Source of the DNA: a bacterium
GTDB lineage: Bacteria > Planctomycetota > Planctomycetia > Pirellulales > Pirellulaceae
Assembly: GCA_016124445.1 (NCBI GenBank)
Contig: WGNR01000001.1
Location: 620,001 to 684,000, forward strand
Reading direction: 5' to 3'
DNA: 64,000 nucleotides
Below, one piece after another: positions 8,326 through 22,332 of this stretch (position 1 is the stretch's first letter; each line of letters starts with the position of its first letter). Under the pieces are notes generated by a model that saw only the letters and a program-made list of their open reading frames with translations, was not told the DNA's origin and did no database searches. Both the position numbers and the translations under genes were made by a program.

Positions 8326-9228
8326 ATGAATCTTGATCGCAGACAATTCATCGCAGCTTGTGCTGCTTCAGCAGCTTTTCATTCCATTGCAGCAGGTGCG
8401 GAATCTCGATTTCAGTTCAATTACCTGCTTGGCTCGTGCATGTATGGCTACACAAGAGTCGAAGAGATCGTGCCAGAAGTCCACAAGACCGGTGCCTCCG
8501 CTCTCGACATCTGGCCGAAACCTCACGGAGACCAGCGCGAACAACTCGATGCCATGGGGGAAGCCAAGTTCGCCGAGTTGCTCAAGAAGCACAACGTCAA
8601 ACTAGGCTGCATCACTCAGTACCATCTCGGTCCGTTCGGGCTGAAAGATGAAATGAGCCTCGCCAGGCGATTAGGCTGTCACACGATCGTCACCGGCGGC
8701 AAAGGCCCCAAAGGACTGCAAGGTGCCCAGCTGAAAGCTGCCGTCGGTACATTTGTCGAACAAATGAAACCACATCTGGCCGTGGCCGCTGAGAATAACG
8801 TCACGATTGCGATCGAGAACCATGGCAACAATCTCATTGAGTCGCCTGACTCGCTGAAATGGCTGATAGAGCTTTGCCCTGACAAGCACCTGGGAGTAGC
8901 TCTGGCCCCGTACCACCTGGAACAAGATACCAATTCGCTGAGTGAATTGATCAAATCACTCGGCGATCGGATCACCGTGTTTTATGCCTGGCAGCATGGC
9001 ATGGGGTGCATGACCAAGCTTCCGAAGGACCAGGAACTTTTGCAGATGCCTGGCCGGGGTAATCTTGATTTTGCACCTCTCGTCGAAACATTGAAGTCGA
9101 TCGACTACGCCGGCTGGACCGAGATCTTCATGCATCCGGTCCCGCGAGGAATCCCGATCCTGGAAACAACCCGGCAAGTAACGGCCGAAATCAATCAAGC
9201 ACGCGACTACCTGGAAAAGCTCCGATAA
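8326..9228 (+). CDS. Exported sugar isomerase/epimerase-like TIM-barrel protein
   Basis: 300 residues from ATG 8326, chosen because MNLDRRQFIAACAASAAF is then a proper twin-arginine signal. A TTG at 8287 in the same frame would add 13 residues that displace the signal. The body is the xylose-isomerase-like TIM barrel (AP_endonuc_2): VPEVHKTGASALDIWPKPHG, AENNVTIAIENHGN, LGVALAPYHLEQD, then GRGNLDFAPLVETLKSIDY and GWTEIFMHP. The Glu, His and Asp residues in these strand ends are the usual metal ligands. It forms a tight pair with the dehydrogenase upstream. Such pairs occur in pathways that handle oxidised (keto) sugars; the exact reaction is not evident. Confidence 0.9.
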   Translation: MNLDRRQFIAACAASAAFHSIAAGAESRFQFNYLLGSCMYGYTRVEEIVPEVHKTGASALDIWPKPHGDQREQLDAMGEAKFAELLKKHNVKLGCITQYHLGPFGLKDEMSLARRLGCHTIVTGGKGPKGLQGAQLKAAVGTFVEQMKPHLAVAAENNVTIAIENHGNNLIESPDSLKWLIELCPDKHLGVALAPYHLEQDTNSLSELIKSLGDRITVFYAWQHGMGCMTKLPKDQELLQMPGRGNLDFAPLVETLKSIDYAGWTEIFMHPVPRGIPILETTRQVTAEINQARDYLEKLR

Positions 9229-9543
9229 CGCTTACTCTCACAATGCATCGGCCAGGGGGCATTGCACGGTTCGACGTGGGGAGTGTGGTTTCTAGCTTGG
9301 TTTAGGCATCGAACTCAGATAGAATAAAAGTCCTCCAAAGAACAGTCCCTATTCACGCCGATTTCCTTTCGGTCACGCATTCCGATATTCCCCTTCCTTT
9401 GTTCGGCAAGAAGCCTTTCTTCATCTCATTTCACCAGCCTTGAGATGATTGCTTGCCTGCCAAACTGCGCCTTCTCCTCCACATCACACGGTTCAGAATC
9501 CGATCGTCGCTGAAACCTCTAGGCGGCATCGAGGAGCGAGTGA
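9229..9543 (+). other. Intergenic region upstream of the first cytochrome/DUF1501 pair
   Basis: 315 bases with no convincing gene; frames here are short and cross the real start. It contains the promoter candidate at 9297-9325 and ends with GAGGAG 7 bases before the ATG at 9544. If the promoter is right, the leader is about 210 bases; I see no riboswitch-like structure in it. Confidence 0.6.
9297..9325 (+). promoter_or_regulatory. Candidate sigma-70 promoter
   Basis: TTGGTT at 9297-9302 (TTG conserved), a 17-base spacer, and TAGAAT at 9320-9325 (5 of 6 matches to TATAAT). The spacing is ideal and it is in the only long gap before the 9544 gene. Confidence 0.4.
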
Positions 9544-12177
<2,634 letters not shown>

Positions 12178-12194
12178 TCGAGTCAGAAAGCGCA

Positions 12195-13652
12195 ATGGCA
12201 ACGAACATGAATCGACACACGCAAAGCACCCCTCCGCGAAGAAGCTTTCTTACCAACATGGGCCTTGGCTTCGGCAGCCTGGCACTGGGAGTCATGCTCA
12301 ACCAGGATGGTGTTGCCCGGGCCGATTGGGCGCCGCCGACCGGTGTTCCTCATTTCCCGCCGAAGGCGAAGAGTGTCATCTGGCTGTTCATGAACGGCGG
12401 GGTCAGCCAAATGGAAACCTTCGACCCGAAGCCGATGCTGACCAAATATGCTGGGAAAACAATCGCCGAAACTCCGTTCGCCGACACGCAAGATCCCAAG
12501 AAGCTGGCCATCGAACGCCTGGTGGCCCCCGACGGAAACGGGCGACAGCGAAACAAGTTGTATCCGCTGCAAGTCGGCTACAAACGGCATGGACAGAGCG
12601 GCATCGAGATCAGCGATTGGTTTCCACACATCGCCGGCCAAGCGGATCGCCTGGCGGTCGTTCGTTCGATGTGGACCACCGATAGCAATCACGGCGCTCA
12701 GGCCCAATTCCATTCCGGCCGGCATCGCAACGACGGCAGCTTTCCGACGCTGGGTGCCTGGGTGCACTACGGGCTTGGCTCGCTCAACGATAACCTGCCG
12801 CAGTTCATTTCGATCGGTAAGCGAGAGTATTGGAACAAGCGCGACGGCTACTACCTTGGCCCGGCGCATGATGCGGTGCCACTCAGGATCGATCCCAACA
12901 ATCCATTAGATTTCAGCCGTCCCGGCACGCCCATTTCGCCACAGAGCCAACAAATTGGGCGCCAACTGCTGGAAGAGCTGAACGACCTCCGAGGCGAACA
13001 ATACCCCGACGATCCAGAGATGGAAGCTCGAATTGCTTCGTACGAGTTGGCGTTTCGGATGCAGTCGTCGATCCCCGAAGTGGTCGACTTCGCCCAGGAA
13101 ACGGCGGAAACCAAATCTCTTTACGGCATCGACAAGCCACACAGCAAAGATTTCGGAATGCAACTGCTCGCGTCACGACGTCTCGTCGAACGAGGCGTCC
13201 GTTTCATCCAGATTCAGCATGGCGGCGGGGGGGCTGGTGCTTGGGATTCTCATAGCGGCCTGAAAAAAAACCATGGCAAGTTGGCTTTGGCAGTCGATCA
13301 GCCGATCGGTGGGTTGTTGGAAGACCTGGCTCGTCGCGGGCTCCTGGAAGAAACCTTGGTCATCTTCTGTAGCGAATTTGGCCGCACGCCGGGGAGCCAA
13401 GGCTCCGATGGACGCGACCACCATATTTTCGGTTTTACCGTTTGGATGGCAGGCGGTGGCCTGAAGGGTGGCGTCGTACATGGTGCGACCGACGAAATCG
13501 GATTTCATGCCGTCGAAGATCGGCACTATGTCACGGATGTCCACGCTACCATTCTGCACCAACTCGGGCTCGATTCACGGCAACTCGAAATCCCAGGCCG
13601 TAAACGGTTGGAGATCGATCACGGAAAACCGATTCGCGAGATCATTGCCTGA
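12195..13652 (+). CDS. DUF1501 Tat-exported protein
   Basis: 485 residues. The twin-arginine signal is [20 protein letters not shown]. The mature part shows DUF1501 (sulfatase/alkaline-phosphatase-like fold) motifs: [53 protein letters not shown] and the metal-type [16 protein letters not shown]1501 genes follow DUF1549/DUF1553 genes so often that a joint role at the cell surface is likely, though the reaction is not known. The ATG at 12195 lies 17 bases after the upstream stop; ATG 12207 is a second option with little effect. Confidence 0.93.
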   Translation: MATNMNRHTQSTPPRRSFLTNMGLGFGSLALGVMLNQDGVARADWAPPTGVPHFPPKAKSVIWLFMNGGVSQMETFDPKPMLTKYAGKTIAETPFADTQDPKKLAIERLVAPDGNGRQRNKLYPLQVGYKRHGQSGIEISDWFPHIAGQADRLAVVRSMWTTDSNHGAQAQFHSGRHRNDGSFPTLGAWVHYGLGSLNDNLPQFISIGKREYWNKRDGYYLGPAHDAVPLRIDPNNPLDFSRPGTPISPQSQQIGRQLLEELNDLRGEQYPDDPEMEARIASYELAFRMQSSIPEVVDFAQETAETKSLYGIDKPHSKDFGMQLLASRRLVERGVRFIQIQHGGGGAGAWDSHSGLKKNHGKLALAVDQPIGGLLEDLARRGLLEETLVIFCSEFGRTPGSQGSDGRDHHIFGFTVWMAGGGLKGGVVHGATDEIGFHAVEDRHYVTDVHATILHQLGLDSRQLEIPGRKRLEIDHGKPIREIIA

Positions 13653-13767
13653 GATTTGGCTTAAGCGATTCGGCCGCTTCTCTTTCGAGCAAGTTTTTCG
13701 TGGGATTTCGCCAACTTTCGCGTTAAATGCCCCGAATCTCGGGAAATAACCTGGGAGACAACTCAAT

Positions 13768-14301
13768 ATGCTCATGAGCGATACCAGTCGACATACGCGA
13801 TTTTTGCGCGAATTTGCCTGCCACGAGGAGGCAATCCGCGCCTACGTTCGCCGGCTGGTTCCTACTCGCTGCGATGCGGACGACATTTTTCAAGAGATCG
13901 CAATCGTCCTGTGGGAGAAGTTGGATGAATTCCGCCAGGAGGAAAACTTTCGCTCGTGGGCCTTTGGGATTGCTCGCTACAAGGTACTTAGCTGGCTGCG
14001 TGACAAGGGACGTCGTCGAATGGTGCTCGATGCCGATGTCATTGAGCTTATTGCGGAAGAATCGGAGCGTGAAGACCCGTACTTGGAAATGCAACGAAAA
14101 GCCTTTGATTCATGCTTCGACAAGATCCCTGCCGAGCATCAACAGCTGATGACGGCCGCTTATCAACCCAACGTGACCATTCAGGAATTAGCCGCCACTA
14201 GCGGACGCACAAAAGCTGGTTTTTATCAGTGGCTTTATCGCATGCGGCAGATGTTGCTCGAATGCATCCAACGTACGATCGCCAGCGAGGCGAACCCATG
14301 A
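13768..14301 (+). CDS. ECF-family RNA polymerase sigma factor
   Basis: 177 residues with the layout of the planctomycete/verrucomicrobial ECF group. Region 2 shows [20 protein letters not shown], then [20 protein letters not shown]. Region 4 is [20 protein letters not shown] followed by [20 protein letters not shown], the DNA-binding helix-turn-helix. GGGAG lies about 11 bases before ATG 13768; ATG 13774 is also possible. Its stop overlaps the start of the FecR/LamG gene (ATGA), so the pair is translationally coupled. It probably directs transcription of the following three or four surface-protein genes, an inference from position. Confidence 0.93.
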   Translation: MLMSDTSRHTRFLREFACHEEAIRAYVRRLVPTRCDADDIFQEIAIVLWEKLDEFRQEENFRSWAFGIARYKVLSWLRDKGRRRMVLDADVIELIAEESEREDPYLEMQRKAFDSCFDKIPAEHQQLMTAAYQPNVTIQELAATSGRTKAGFYQWLYRMRQMLLECIQRTIASEANP

Positions 14302-15812
14302 CCAATCAAACCGAATTCCAACGCTTGGTCCAAGACTATCTCGAAGGACGGGCGAATGCCGACCAGGTCGCGCAACTCAACGATCGCCTTCGCGAAGATG
14401 CCGAAGCGCGACGTTTGTTTCGCGAAATCATGAATCTCGATTCTGCCCTGCATCAGGCCTCGATGCGTGATGCGAACGCTCCCCATCCTCTGCCTTCGCT
14501 GACCGATTCATCTGAATTGACATCGTCGGCAAGAAGTCAGAACGCACGAGTTCATCCTGTCAGACGTTGGGGCGTTTCTATTCTTGCGGTCGCCGCTACG
14601 TTGTTGCTCGCCTTTTGTGGTTTGCCTTGGCTGATGGGCCCGCAGCAATACGCGACCGTCGAGGACGCCGCCGGCGTTCGGAACTTGAGCACAGGCGATC
14701 GTGTAGGGCGCGAACCCTACCAAATCGACACCGGCACAATCGAACTGGTGACCGGGCGCGGGGCACGTGTTGTGATCGAAGCACCTGCCAGCTTTCGCTT
14801 CGAGTCCGAACAATGTCTGCGGCTTAATTATGGCCGGCTGGCTGCAGACGTCCCAGAGACAGCACACGGTTTTACGGTGCTTACGTCAAGCGGCAAAGCA
14901 ATTGACCTGGGCACCAAGTTTGGTGTCGATGCCCCCGAGGCAGGAGAGGCCGAAATTCACGTATTCGAAGGGGAAGTGGTCGCCCAATCAACCGACGGTG
15001 GGAATCTTCGAAACCTTCGCAGCGGCGAGGCTTTCCGGCTTCAGACCGTTGAGGGCAAAGTGAGCGCGTTTCGTTCGGCTGCCTTTATCCAGCCTGGGGA
15101 AGTTACTTCCTTGGACGCAGCCTTAAGGGCTGGTCAAGTAGAGCGTGCGCACCTGGCGACTGAAAAGCTGCGCCAAGATCCCAGCCTGATCGCCTTGTTG
15201 GATTTTGAATCGAGCTCACGCCGGCCCGGCGTTTATCGAATGGTTCAAGGACGATGGCCTGGTTCCCAGGCAGCGGAGTTCGTCAATGTTGGCGATCACA
15301 TGAAGCTGGATGTTGGCGGAGATGAGCCGTGGCCTCAACTCACGTTGGCTGCCTGGGTGCGGTTGGATCATCTCGGCGAGCCATACCAGTCGCTACTGCA
15401 TACCGACGGCTGGGACGACGTCAACGCCGGTCAGGTGCATTGGATGGTAACGCGTTTGATGACGATGCGGCTTGCCTTGCGAAACAATAGGCTGGCCCCT
15501 GAAGCCAGCACAAAGGCAGGCTTTCCGGATTCCATTACCGATGTGTCTTCCGAGAAAGGACGCTGGGTCCACCTGGCAGCCGTTTATGATGCCGACGAAA
15601 AGATCGTTCGATTCTTTTTGAATGGTCAATTTGATGGCGAGACGAAGCTGTCCGTCGCGCTCCCTGCCAAACTAGGTCCCGCCCAGATAGGTAACTGGAA
15701 TACCAACGATCGAACGCTCAGCGGTCGTATCGACGAGATGCTCATCCTCGGCAGGGCGATGGACGACGAAGAGGTAAAAGCTCTCTTCGAGTCCGGAAAC
15801 CCCTATCGTTAA
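14298..15812 (+). CDS. FecR/LamG-domain membrane protein, coupled to ECF sigma factor
   Basis: 504 residues from ATG 14298, whose first bases overlap the TGA of the sigma gene. The N-terminal ~90 residues are soluble and begin [20 protein letters not shown], the pattern of planctomycete anti-sigma-like proteins. One membrane helix ([20 protein letters not shown]) follows. Outside the membrane there is a FecR-type domain ([13 protein letters not shown], then [13 protein letters not shown]) and a C-terminal LamG/concanavalin-like domain ([20 protein letters not shown] ... [11 protein letters not shown]). FecR proteins regulate ECF sigma factors in response to surface signals, so a sensor/anti-sigma role with a glycan-binding domain is likely. 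Confidence 0.9.
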   Translation: MTNQTEFQRLVQDYLEGRANADQVAQLNDRLREDAEARRLFREIMNLDSALHQASMRDANAPHPLPSLTDSSELTSSARSQNARVHPVRRWGVSILAVAATLLLAFCGLPWLMGPQQYATVEDAAGVRNLSTGDRVGREPYQIDTGTIELVTGRGARVVIEAPASFRFESEQCLRLNYGRLAADVPETAHGFTVLTSSGKAIDLGTKFGVDAPEAGEAEIHVFEGEVVAQSTDGGNLRNLRSGEAFRLQTVEGKVSAFRSAAFIQPGEVTSLDAALRAGQVERAHLATEKLRQDPSLIALLDFESSSRRPGVYRMVQGRWPGSQAAEFVNVGDHMKLDVGGDEPWPQLTLAAWVRLDHLGEPYQSLLHTDGWDDVNAGQVHWMVTRLMTMRLALRNNRLAPEASTKAGFPDSITDVSSEKGRWVHLAAVYDADEKIVRFFLNGQFDGETKLSVALPAKLGPAQIGNWNTNDRTLSGRIDEMLILGRAMDDEEVKALFESGNPYR

Positions 15813-15881
15813 AACGATCTGGAGAACGGAAATTCCCCCATGGCAAAGGTTGCTTTTTTGCGATTCCAGGCAAGAGAATCC

Positions 15882-18656
15882 ATGAAACAATGGATGATCA
15901 TCGCGATCTTCTGCGGACTGCCACTCGCCGCCAGCCAGGGGGCCGAGCCGGTAGACTTCGTGCGCGACATTCGCCCGATCCTGCAAAACCATTGCTACGA
16001 GTGCCATGCCGCCAAGATTAAAAAGAGTGGACTGCGGCTTGATATCCACTCCGAAGCAATGAAGGGAGGAGAGATCTACGGCGAGGCGATTCACCCAGGC
16101 AAGCCGGAAGAGAGCCCCCTTTGGCAGTTCGTGGCCAACGACGACGCCGATCTCGTGATGCCCCCCAAGGGCAACCCTCTTTCAAAAGCAGAAGTTGCCA
16201 CCCTTGCCCGCTGGATCAAAGAAGGAGCCGTTTGGCCCGAAGGTGTCGACACCGCAAAGCTGGAAGACCGGGGCGACCACTGGTCATTCAAACCAATTCA
16301 GCGGCCAGCAGCGCCCGTCGTTGCCCGAAAAGAATGGCCCAGAAATGCGATCGATAACTTTGTGCTCGCGAAGCTCGAGTCGAAAGGACTTTCTCCGGCA
16401 CCGGCGGCCAGCCGAGTCGACTGGCTGCGGCGAGTCTCGCTCGATCTCGTCGGACTCCCACCAACTCAGGCCGAAGTGCAAGCGTTTCTCGCCGATCAAG
16501 GCGAAGACGCCTACGAGAAGGTTGTCAGCCGCTTGCTTGATTCGCCCCGCTACGGAGAACGTTGGACGCAGCACTGGTTGGATGTTGTTCGGTACGCCGA
16601 CACGCATGGTTTTGAAGTCAACACCGAACGCCCCAACGCGTGGCCCTATCGCGACTACGTGATTGAAGCATTGAACCACGATATCGCGTACGACCAGTTC
16701 GTCCGCGAACAAATTGCGGGCGACGCAATGAACGCCGACGCGGCGACCGGATTCCTGGTAACGGCATCGGTACTTTTGCCAGGACAGATCGGCAAGGATG
16801 ACCTCTCAAAACGATTGGCCAGGCAAGACTCGCTCGACGAAATCGTTACGAACATCGGTACGACATTTCTCGGCCTGACCATCCAGTGTGCACGGTGCCA
16901 CGATCATAAATTCGACCCGCTCTCGCAAGAAGACTATTACAGCATGCAGGCCTTCGTGGCTGGCGTCGAATACCGCGATCGCGAGATTGAAATCCCAATC
17001 GGTGATATGCAACGGGATCAGCAAAGACGCTGGACCGAACAACTAAAGGCACTTGCCATCAAGCGGGTTCAACATGTGCCAGTCGCTGGGTCTAAGCAAA
17101 CCCGGGCAATGGTGAACTCCTTCGAGAACATCGATCGCTTTAAACCGGTGGTTGCCAAAGCGGTTCGTTTTCATGTGAAACAAACCAATCGCCTGGAACC
17201 ATGCATCGACGAGTTGGAAGTCTTCAATACCGATGGCGTCAACGTCGCCCTGGCCAGTACCGGTGCGAAAGCAACCGCCTCAGGCAGCAACGTTTCGCCA
17301 AATCGCCATGAACTGAGGTTTGTCAACGACGGCATCTACGGCAACTCCAATAGCTGGATGTCGAACGAAATGGGAGGGGGCTGGGTCGAGGTCCAATTGG
17401 CAAAGCCACAACCAATCGATCATGTCGTCTGGGGGCGCGATCGGCTCGGTAAATTCTCTGACCGGTTGGCGATCCAGTACATGATCGAAGTACAAGACGC
17501 CTCGGGCAATTGGCAAACGGTTGCCGATTCAAGCGATCGAGCCGCGTTTGTCCAGGACAAAAACGCCCACGAACCGATTGCGATTGAATCATTGCCAGAA
17601 GACAAGCAGCAAGAAATCCGCACGCTGAACCAGGAAAACGCCGCGCTTTTGGCGAAGCTACAGAGCATCGATGGAAAGCAAGAGGTGTTCGCAGGCACAT
17701 TTCGCAATCCAGATGAAATCCGCGTGCTGGGACGAGGAAGCCCCGAGTTGCCCAAACAAGTCGTATCACCAGCGGTTCCGGTTGTCTTGGGAGACTTGTC
17801 GATCTCCAGCGAAACGCCGGAACAGAATCGCCGCCTGGCCTTAGCCAAGTGGATTACCTCTCCAGACAATCCGCTCACGGCCCGGGTAATGGCCAATCGA
17901 ATCTGGCAGGGGCATTTTGGGACAGGTCTTGTCGAAACGGCTAACGACTTCGGTCGCAACGGCCTTAAGCCCAGCCATCCGGAACTACTCGATTGGCTGA
18001 GTCGCGAATTGATGGATGGCGGGTGGTCCCTGAAGAATATCCATCGCCAGATTGTTCTCTCGGCCACCTATCGACAGTCAAGCCAATTCAACGAAGAAGC
18101 TGACAAGATCGATGCCGGCGATCGCCTGCTCTGGCATTTTCCGCCGCAGCGGATGATGGGAGAAGTCGTACGAGATTCGTTACTATCGCTCTGCGGCGAT
18201 CTCAATCTGGAAATGGGAGGCCCTGGCTATAGTCTCTTTGACAAACGAGGTGGATTGACCGGGTTCTCACCGATCGAATCTTTCGATTCCAATGGACATC
18301 GACGCATGATCTACGCTCACCGTGTGAGACGGGAAAGGGATGCCGTCTTTGGGGCGTTCGATTGTCCCGATTACGGTCAGAGCACTTCACGCCGACGCGA
18401 ATCAACCACATCGATTCAAGCCCTGAATCTTTTCAACAGCCGTTTCATGATTGAGCAATCGCGAGAGTTGGCGAAGCAGATTCAGCAAAGTCATCCCACC
18501 ACCGAAGCGCAGGTGATCGCAACATTTGAGCTTGTGCTATTGCGTCCCCCAAATTCAGAAGAATTGCCGGAAACCATTTCGTTTGTCGAGCAACATGGTC
18601 TCGATTCCCTGTGCCGGGTGCTCTTCAATAGCAACGAATTCCTATTCATTCGCTAA
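15882..18656 (+). CDS. Planctomycete cytochrome/DUF1549/DUF1553 protein with discoidin-like insert
   Basis: About 924 residues from ATG 15882, chosen because [20 protein letters not shown] is then a clean signal peptide; ATG 15840 would add 14 residues. The cytochrome-like PSCyt1 domain has CYECH at about 38-42. DUF1549 includes [14 protein letters not shown] and the second motif [11 protein letters not shown] at about 336. Unlike its homologue at 9544, it carries an F5/8-type-C (discoidin-like) beta domain at about 423-551 ([20 protein letters not shown] ... [20 protein letters not shown]) where the other has a coiled coil. DUF1553 follows ([17 protein letters not shown]). A DUF1501 partner starts 10 bases after the stop. 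Confidence 0.93.
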   Translation: MKQWMIIAIFCGLPLAASQGAEPVDFVRDIRPILQNHCYECHAAKIKKSGLRLDIHSEAMKGGEIYGEAIHPGKPEESPLWQFVANDDADLVMPPKGNPLSKAEVATLARWIKEGAVWPEGVDTAKLEDRGDHWSFKPIQRPAAPVVARKEWPRNAIDNFVLAKLESKGLSPAPAASRVDWLRRVSLDLVGLPPTQAEVQAFLADQGEDAYEKVVSRLLDSPRYGERWTQHWLDVVRYADTHGFEVNTERPNAWPYRDYVIEALNHDIAYDQFVREQIAGDAMNADAATGFLVTASVLLPGQIGKDDLSKRLARQDSLDEIVTNIGTTFLGLTIQCARCHDHKFDPLSQEDYYSMQAFVAGVEYRDREIEIPIGDMQRDQQRRWTEQLKALAIKRVQHVPVAGSKQTRAMVNSFENIDRFKPVVAKAVRFHVKQTNRLEPCIDELEVFNTDGVNVALASTGAKATASGSNVSPNRHELRFVNDGIYGNSNSWMSNEMGGGWVEVQLAKPQPIDHVVWGRDRLGKFSDRLAIQYMIEVQDASGNWQTVADSSDRAAFVQDKNAHEPIAIESLPEDKQQEIRTLNQENAALLAKLQSIDGKQEVFAGTFRNPDEIRVLGRGSPELPKQVVSPAVPVVLGDLSISSETPEQNRRLALAKWITSPDNPLTARVMANRIWQGHFGTGLVETANDFGRNGLKPSHPELLDWLSRELMDGGWSLKNIHRQIVLSATYRQSSQFNEEADKIDAGDRLLWHFPPQRMMGEVVRDSLLSLCGDLNLEMGGPGYSLFDKRGGLTGFSPIESFDSNGHRRMIYAHRVRRERDAVFGAFDCPDYGQSTSRRRESTTSIQALNLFNSRFMIEQSRELAKQIQQSHPTTEAQVIATFELVLLRPPNSEELPETISFVEQHGLDSLCRVLFNSNEFLFIR

Positions 18657-18666
18657 AAGAAATCCT

Positions 18667-20130
18667 ATGTCTTCCCAAGCCCCTCAATTGACGTCGTCAT
18701 TCAATTGGCTCGATCGACGCAGGTTCCTTTCCCAAGCGGTTAGCGGCCTGGGTGCGGTTGCGTTGACGAGTCTATTCCAGCAAGAGGGGCTGTTTGCCTC
18801 AGGTCCCACGGCGATCGATCCTTCCCGTCCTTACCAGGCACGACCGTCTCACTTCCCGGGCAAAGCCAAGAATGTCGTCGTGATCTTTTGTGCCGGAGGC
18901 GTAAGCCATCTTGATACCTGGGACTACAAACCGGAACTGGAAAAACGCGACGGCAAGCCGCTGGAGAATGGACCGGCGGTGACCTTTCAAGGACCGGCCG
19001 GCAACTTGGCCAGGCCGCAATACAAGTTTCGTCCGCGCGGCCAGACGGGCAAGATGGTATCGGACATGTTGCCCCACTTGGCGGAATTAACCGATGATTT
19101 CGCGTTTGTCCATTCGCTGACCAGCAAAAGCAATACGCATGGCCCCGCTGAAAACTTCCTGTCGACCGGCTCGGTCCTGGATGGATTTCCCAGCATCGGT
19201 GCGTGGGTTACCTATGCGCTGGGATGCGAGACTCGCCAACTGCCGGCGTTCGTTGCCATTCCCGATCCGCGCGGAGTACCCCAGAGCGGCACCAACAATT
19301 GGGGCTCCGGTTTTCTGCCGGCGGCGTTTCAAGGGACGCCGTTCAATGCCACCAAACCGGTTCGCCATCTTCAGCCATTTGATATTCCCGCAGGCACCGA
19401 CGCGGCGACCCGGCATTTGCTTGCCAAAATGAACGAAAGGCACTTTGCGGAAAACCCACACGATTCAAAACTGGCGGCGCGGATTGCCAGCTATGAGTTG
19501 GCCGCACGGATGCAACTGAGCGTTCCCAGCATCATGAATCTGAACTCGGAGCCGGAACATATTCTCAAGCTGTATGGCGCTGATTCGGAAGACAAAACCA
19601 AGGCCGCGTTCGCCAGAAACTGCATCCTTGCCCGGCGGCTGATCGAACAGGGCGTGCGCTTCGTTCAGCTATTCAACGGTGCCTATGCCAGCGGTGGGAA
19701 CCTGAACTGGGATGGCCACAATAAGCTGAAGCCCCAGTACGACAAGCACGCCCACATCCTCGATCAGCCCGCCGCAGGCCTGATCCGGGATCTAAAACAG
19801 CGGGGACTGCTGGAGGATACGCTGGTTGTCTGGTGCACCGAATTCGGCCGGATGCCGATGTTCCAAAAGGGATCGCAGGGCCGAGATCACAATCCGGATG
19901 GCTTTACCTGTTGGATGACCGGTGCTGGGGTCAAGCCTGGCATCAGTCACGGCGCGACGGACGCCATTGGAAAGGTGGCCGTCGAAGATGTTCACCCTCT
20001 GTACGACCTCAATGCGACCATCCTTCACCTGCTGGGCTTGAATCACGAGCAATTAACGATCCGCCACAACGGAATCGACCGACGCCTGACGAACGTTGAA
20101 GGACACGTCATTCATGAGATACTCGCTTAA
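18667..20130 (+). CDS. DUF1501 Tat-exported protein
   Basis: 487 residues from ATG 18667; the frame is open further upstream inside the previous gene, but this start gives the twin-arginine signal [23 protein letters not shown]1501 motifs: [54 protein letters not shown] and [18 protein letters not shown]. It is the fourth gene of the ECF-sigma/FecR/cytochrome/DUF1501 unit and is separated by only 10 bases from the cytochrome gene. It converges with the minus-strand gene at 20161, leaving 30 bases. Confidence 0.93.
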   Translation: MSSQAPQLTSSFNWLDRRRFLSQAVSGLGAVALTSLFQQEGLFASGPTAIDPSRPYQARPSHFPGKAKNVVVIFCAGGVSHLDTWDYKPELEKRDGKPLENGPAVTFQGPAGNLARPQYKFRPRGQTGKMVSDMLPHLAELTDDFAFVHSLTSKSNTHGPAENFLSTGSVLDGFPSIGAWVTYALGCETRQLPAFVAIPDPRGVPQSGTNNWGSGFLPAAFQGTPFNATKPVRHLQPFDIPAGTDAATRHLLAKMNERHFAENPHDSKLAARIASYELAARMQLSVPSIMNLNSEPEHILKLYGADSEDKTKAAFARNCILARRLIEQGVRFVQLFNGAYASGGNLNWDGHNKLKPQYDKHAHILDQPAAGLIRDLKQRGLLEDTLVVWCTEFGRMPMFQKGSQGRDHNPDGFTCWMTGAGVKPGISHGATDAIGKVAVEDVHPLYDLNATILHLLGLNHEQLTIRHNGIDRRLTNVEGHVIHEILA

Positions 20131-20160
20131 GACCAGCCGAACCGTTTGGGGCAGCGTAGA

Positions 20161-21462
20161 TTAAGCCAGTTTCGTTTTCCCTGGTATGGCGATTTCGATT
20201 GGCGGGGCGTCTCCCCAGGCATACGCTTCGGGGGAAAGATCTTGCTGGGAATTGAATGCTTCTTCCCAAGTCACTTCCTGCCCGGTGTAGGTGGCCATGC
20301 GTCCCATGATCGCCAGCAGCGTGCTCTTGGCCATGTATTCTCCGTTGTTGAGCGGCTTGCCGGCGCGAATACCGGCGAAGAGTTCGTCATGCTCTACCTG
20401 ATACATGTTTTTGACTTTGTCGCGGAATCGCCAGGTCGATTCGTTTTTGATTTCGAGCCGGCGTTCTGACACTTCAGCCGATCCCTTGGAGCCGGCGACC
20501 TTGGCAGTCATTTCGTTTTTACAGCCAGCCTGTTGTCGGCAGTGACTGAAGATCCGAGCCCCATTTTCGTATTCGTAGGTAACGCCGTGGTGATCGTAGA
20601 TATTGCCGTACATGGCATCGGTGCGTTGCTGCCGCCCGCCCATTCCGATCGCTTTCACTGGGTAGCCCTTCATGATCCATGCACAGACGTCAAGATAGTG
20701 CACGTGCTGCTCGACGTTGAAGTCGCCTGACAACCAGGTGAAGTAGTACCAGTTGCGCATTTGCCAATGCATGTCGGTCCAGTCAGGCTGCCGGGGCCTG
20801 ACCCAGATCGTTCCGCGATAATCGTTGGCCATCAGAGTGTGGATGTCGCCGATAGCGTTGTCGTGAATTCGTTGAATCGTGTCGCGAAAACCATGATCGT
20901 AGCGCAAGCAAAGTCCGGAGACGACCGAGAGCTGCTTCTTCTTCGCCAACGCACAGGTCTCGATCACCGAGCGGACCCCTGGAGCATCGACTGCGACCGG
21001 TTTTTCGGCGAAAACATGCTTGCCAGCCTCAATGGCCGCCTTCAAATGGATTGGGCGAAAGTGGGGTGGCGTTGTCAACAAGACAACATCGACACCACTC
21101 GCCAAAACGTCCTTATAGGCATCGAAACCGACGAACTGGCGCTCTGGCGGCACGTCGATCTTATCCGCCAGCATCTCCAAAGCAGATAAGGACTTAAGGC
21201 ATCCGGTCAACCGGTCCTCAAACGCATCGCCCATCGCAGTAAGCTTGACATTGGGATCGGCGAGCAGGGCTTGCTGTGCCGCCCCGCCTCCTCGCCCACC
21301 GCAGCCGATCAGCCCGACTCGCAGCTGATCGCTACCGGCGGCATGGACCGGCGCTGGTGCGACCAACGGCAAGGCTCCACTAGCCAGCACGGCACCGGCT
21401 GTCGTCTTGATGAATCGGCGTCGACTGGCATGCCGCTGTCCTGATTGGTGGGGCTGATCCAT
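20161..21462 (-). CDS. Tat-exported Gfo/Idh/MocA family oxidoreductase
   Basis: 433 residues; AAGGA stands 7 bases before ATG 21462. The twin-arginine signal is RRRFIKTTAGAVLASGALPL. The Rossmann loop is VGLIGCGGRGGGAAQQAL, followed by TTPPHFRPIHLKAAIEAGKH and FAEKPVAVDAPG (EKP motif). The C-terminal domain has NWYYFTWLSGDFNVEQHVHY, a subgroup signature with a catalytic-type His. The gene is 27 bases downstream of the DUF1080 gene and clearly in the same operon. DUF1080 enzymes act on 3-keto-glycosides and this superfamily contains the 3-dehydrogenases, so the two probably act in sequence on one substrate in the periplasm. Confidence 0.93.
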   Translation of the reverse strand: MDQPHQSGQRHASRRRFIKTTAGAVLASGALPLVAPAPVHAAGSDQLRVGLIGCGGRGGGAAQQALLADPNVKLTAMGDAFEDRLTGCLKSLSALEMLADKIDVPPERQFVGFDAYKDVLASGVDVVLLTTPPHFRPIHLKAAIEAGKHVFAEKPVAVDAPGVRSVIETCALAKKKQLSVVSGLCLRYDHGFRDTIQRIHDNAIGDIHTLMANDYRGTIWVRPRQPDWTDMHWQMRNWYYFTWLSGDFNVEQHVHYLDVCAWIMKGYPVKAIGMGGRQQRTDAMYGNIYDHHGVTYEYENGARIFSHCRQQAGCKNEMTAKVAGSKGSAEVSERRLEIKNESTWRFRDKVKNMYQVEHDELFAGIRAGKPLNNGEYMAKSTLLAIMGRMATYTGQEVTWEEAFNSQQDLSPEAYAWGDAPPIEIAIPGKTKLA

Positions 21463-21489
21463 AGGGAATCCTTTGCGTGATCGCGAAAG

Positions 21490-22332
21490 CTAGTTCGCGC
21501 TAAGTGGCTTGATTTCAAAGTTTCGAAAATAGATCTCGTTCTTCTCGTTTTCCAGCAGAATCTTGCCTGCCGAGGGAAAGACGTTGTAGCACTCGTTAAC
21601 GGTTTGGCCGTTGATTTTGACCGTGATGCGATCGCCCCGGCAGATACATTCCACCTTGGTCCATTCGCCCAACGGGCTCGCGACATCATTCTTGCCGCGC
21701 GTATCGCGAAGTTCCTCAAAACCAACTTCATGCTGGGACCACCAGAACTGTTTCCCTGCGTACTTGGTTGGTTTGCCTCCCTGCTTCCAGCGTGTTCGTC
21801 CATCAGCGGCCACTACCGTGTCGCTGGTGATATCGACCGGGATCACTCGCCCTTGTTCGTCTTTACCGCGGATAACAATAAAGTCTCCTTCGCATCCCTG
21901 AGCCAGTTGCACTTCAATCGAAGCCATCCATTTGCCGCCGGCATTTCCCTCGGGGCCAGTGGCATGTAGCAAGATCCCGGAATTCCGTACGTACTTGGAA
22001 CCGTCGGTTCGCTCGCCCCATTTGTACTCGATGCTCAGATGATAGTTCTGATACGAATCGACCGTGGCCAGATAGCCGATTGCCTCGCCTGAGATATGAA
22101 TCGTGCCATCTTCGACCGAGTAGTGACGAGTCGAGTTGTTACGATCCGATTCCTGCACCCACTGGGTGAAGCCGCTTAGATCCTTGCCATTGAATGGGTG
22201 AATTACCTGGTCACTTGGCTCTTTCAGACCTTGTTCGTCCGCCACGGCACCGCAGGCCAACGCCGCGATGACGGAAAGACTCAAGAGAGTTCGGGCGAAT
22301 ACTTGCGATCGCATGGCGTTGGCTGTCGTCAT
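21490..22332 (-). CDS. DUF1080 (3-keto-disaccharide hydrolase-like) exported protein
   Basis: 280 residues from ATG 22332; TTG 22344 and ATG 22314 are other candidates in frame. The signal peptide ends near CGAVADE. The DUF1080 concanavalin-like fold is shown by VIHPFNGKDLSGFTQWVQES, GYLATVDSYQNYHLSIEYKW, NSGILLHATGPEG, then GEWTKVECICRGDRITVKIN and GKILLENEKNEIYFRNFEIK. Characterised members cleave 3-keto-glycosidic bonds. It is the first gene of a two-gene operon with the Gfo/Idh/MocA enzyme downstream, which supports that reaction type. The sugar is unknown. Confidence 0.92.
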   Translation of the reverse strand: MTTANAMRSQVFARTLLSLSVIAALACGAVADEQGLKEPSDQVIHPFNGKDLSGFTQWVQESDRNNSTRHYSVEDGTIHISGEAIGYLATVDSYQNYHLSIEYKWGERTDGSKYVRNSGILLHATGPEGNAGGKWMASIEVQLAQGCEGDFIVIRGKDEQGRVIPVDITSDTVVAADGRTRWKQGGKPTKYAGKQFWWSQHEVGFEELRDTRGKNDVASPLGEWTKVECICRGDRITVKINGQTVNECYNVFPSAGKILLENEKNEIYFRNFEIKPLSAN

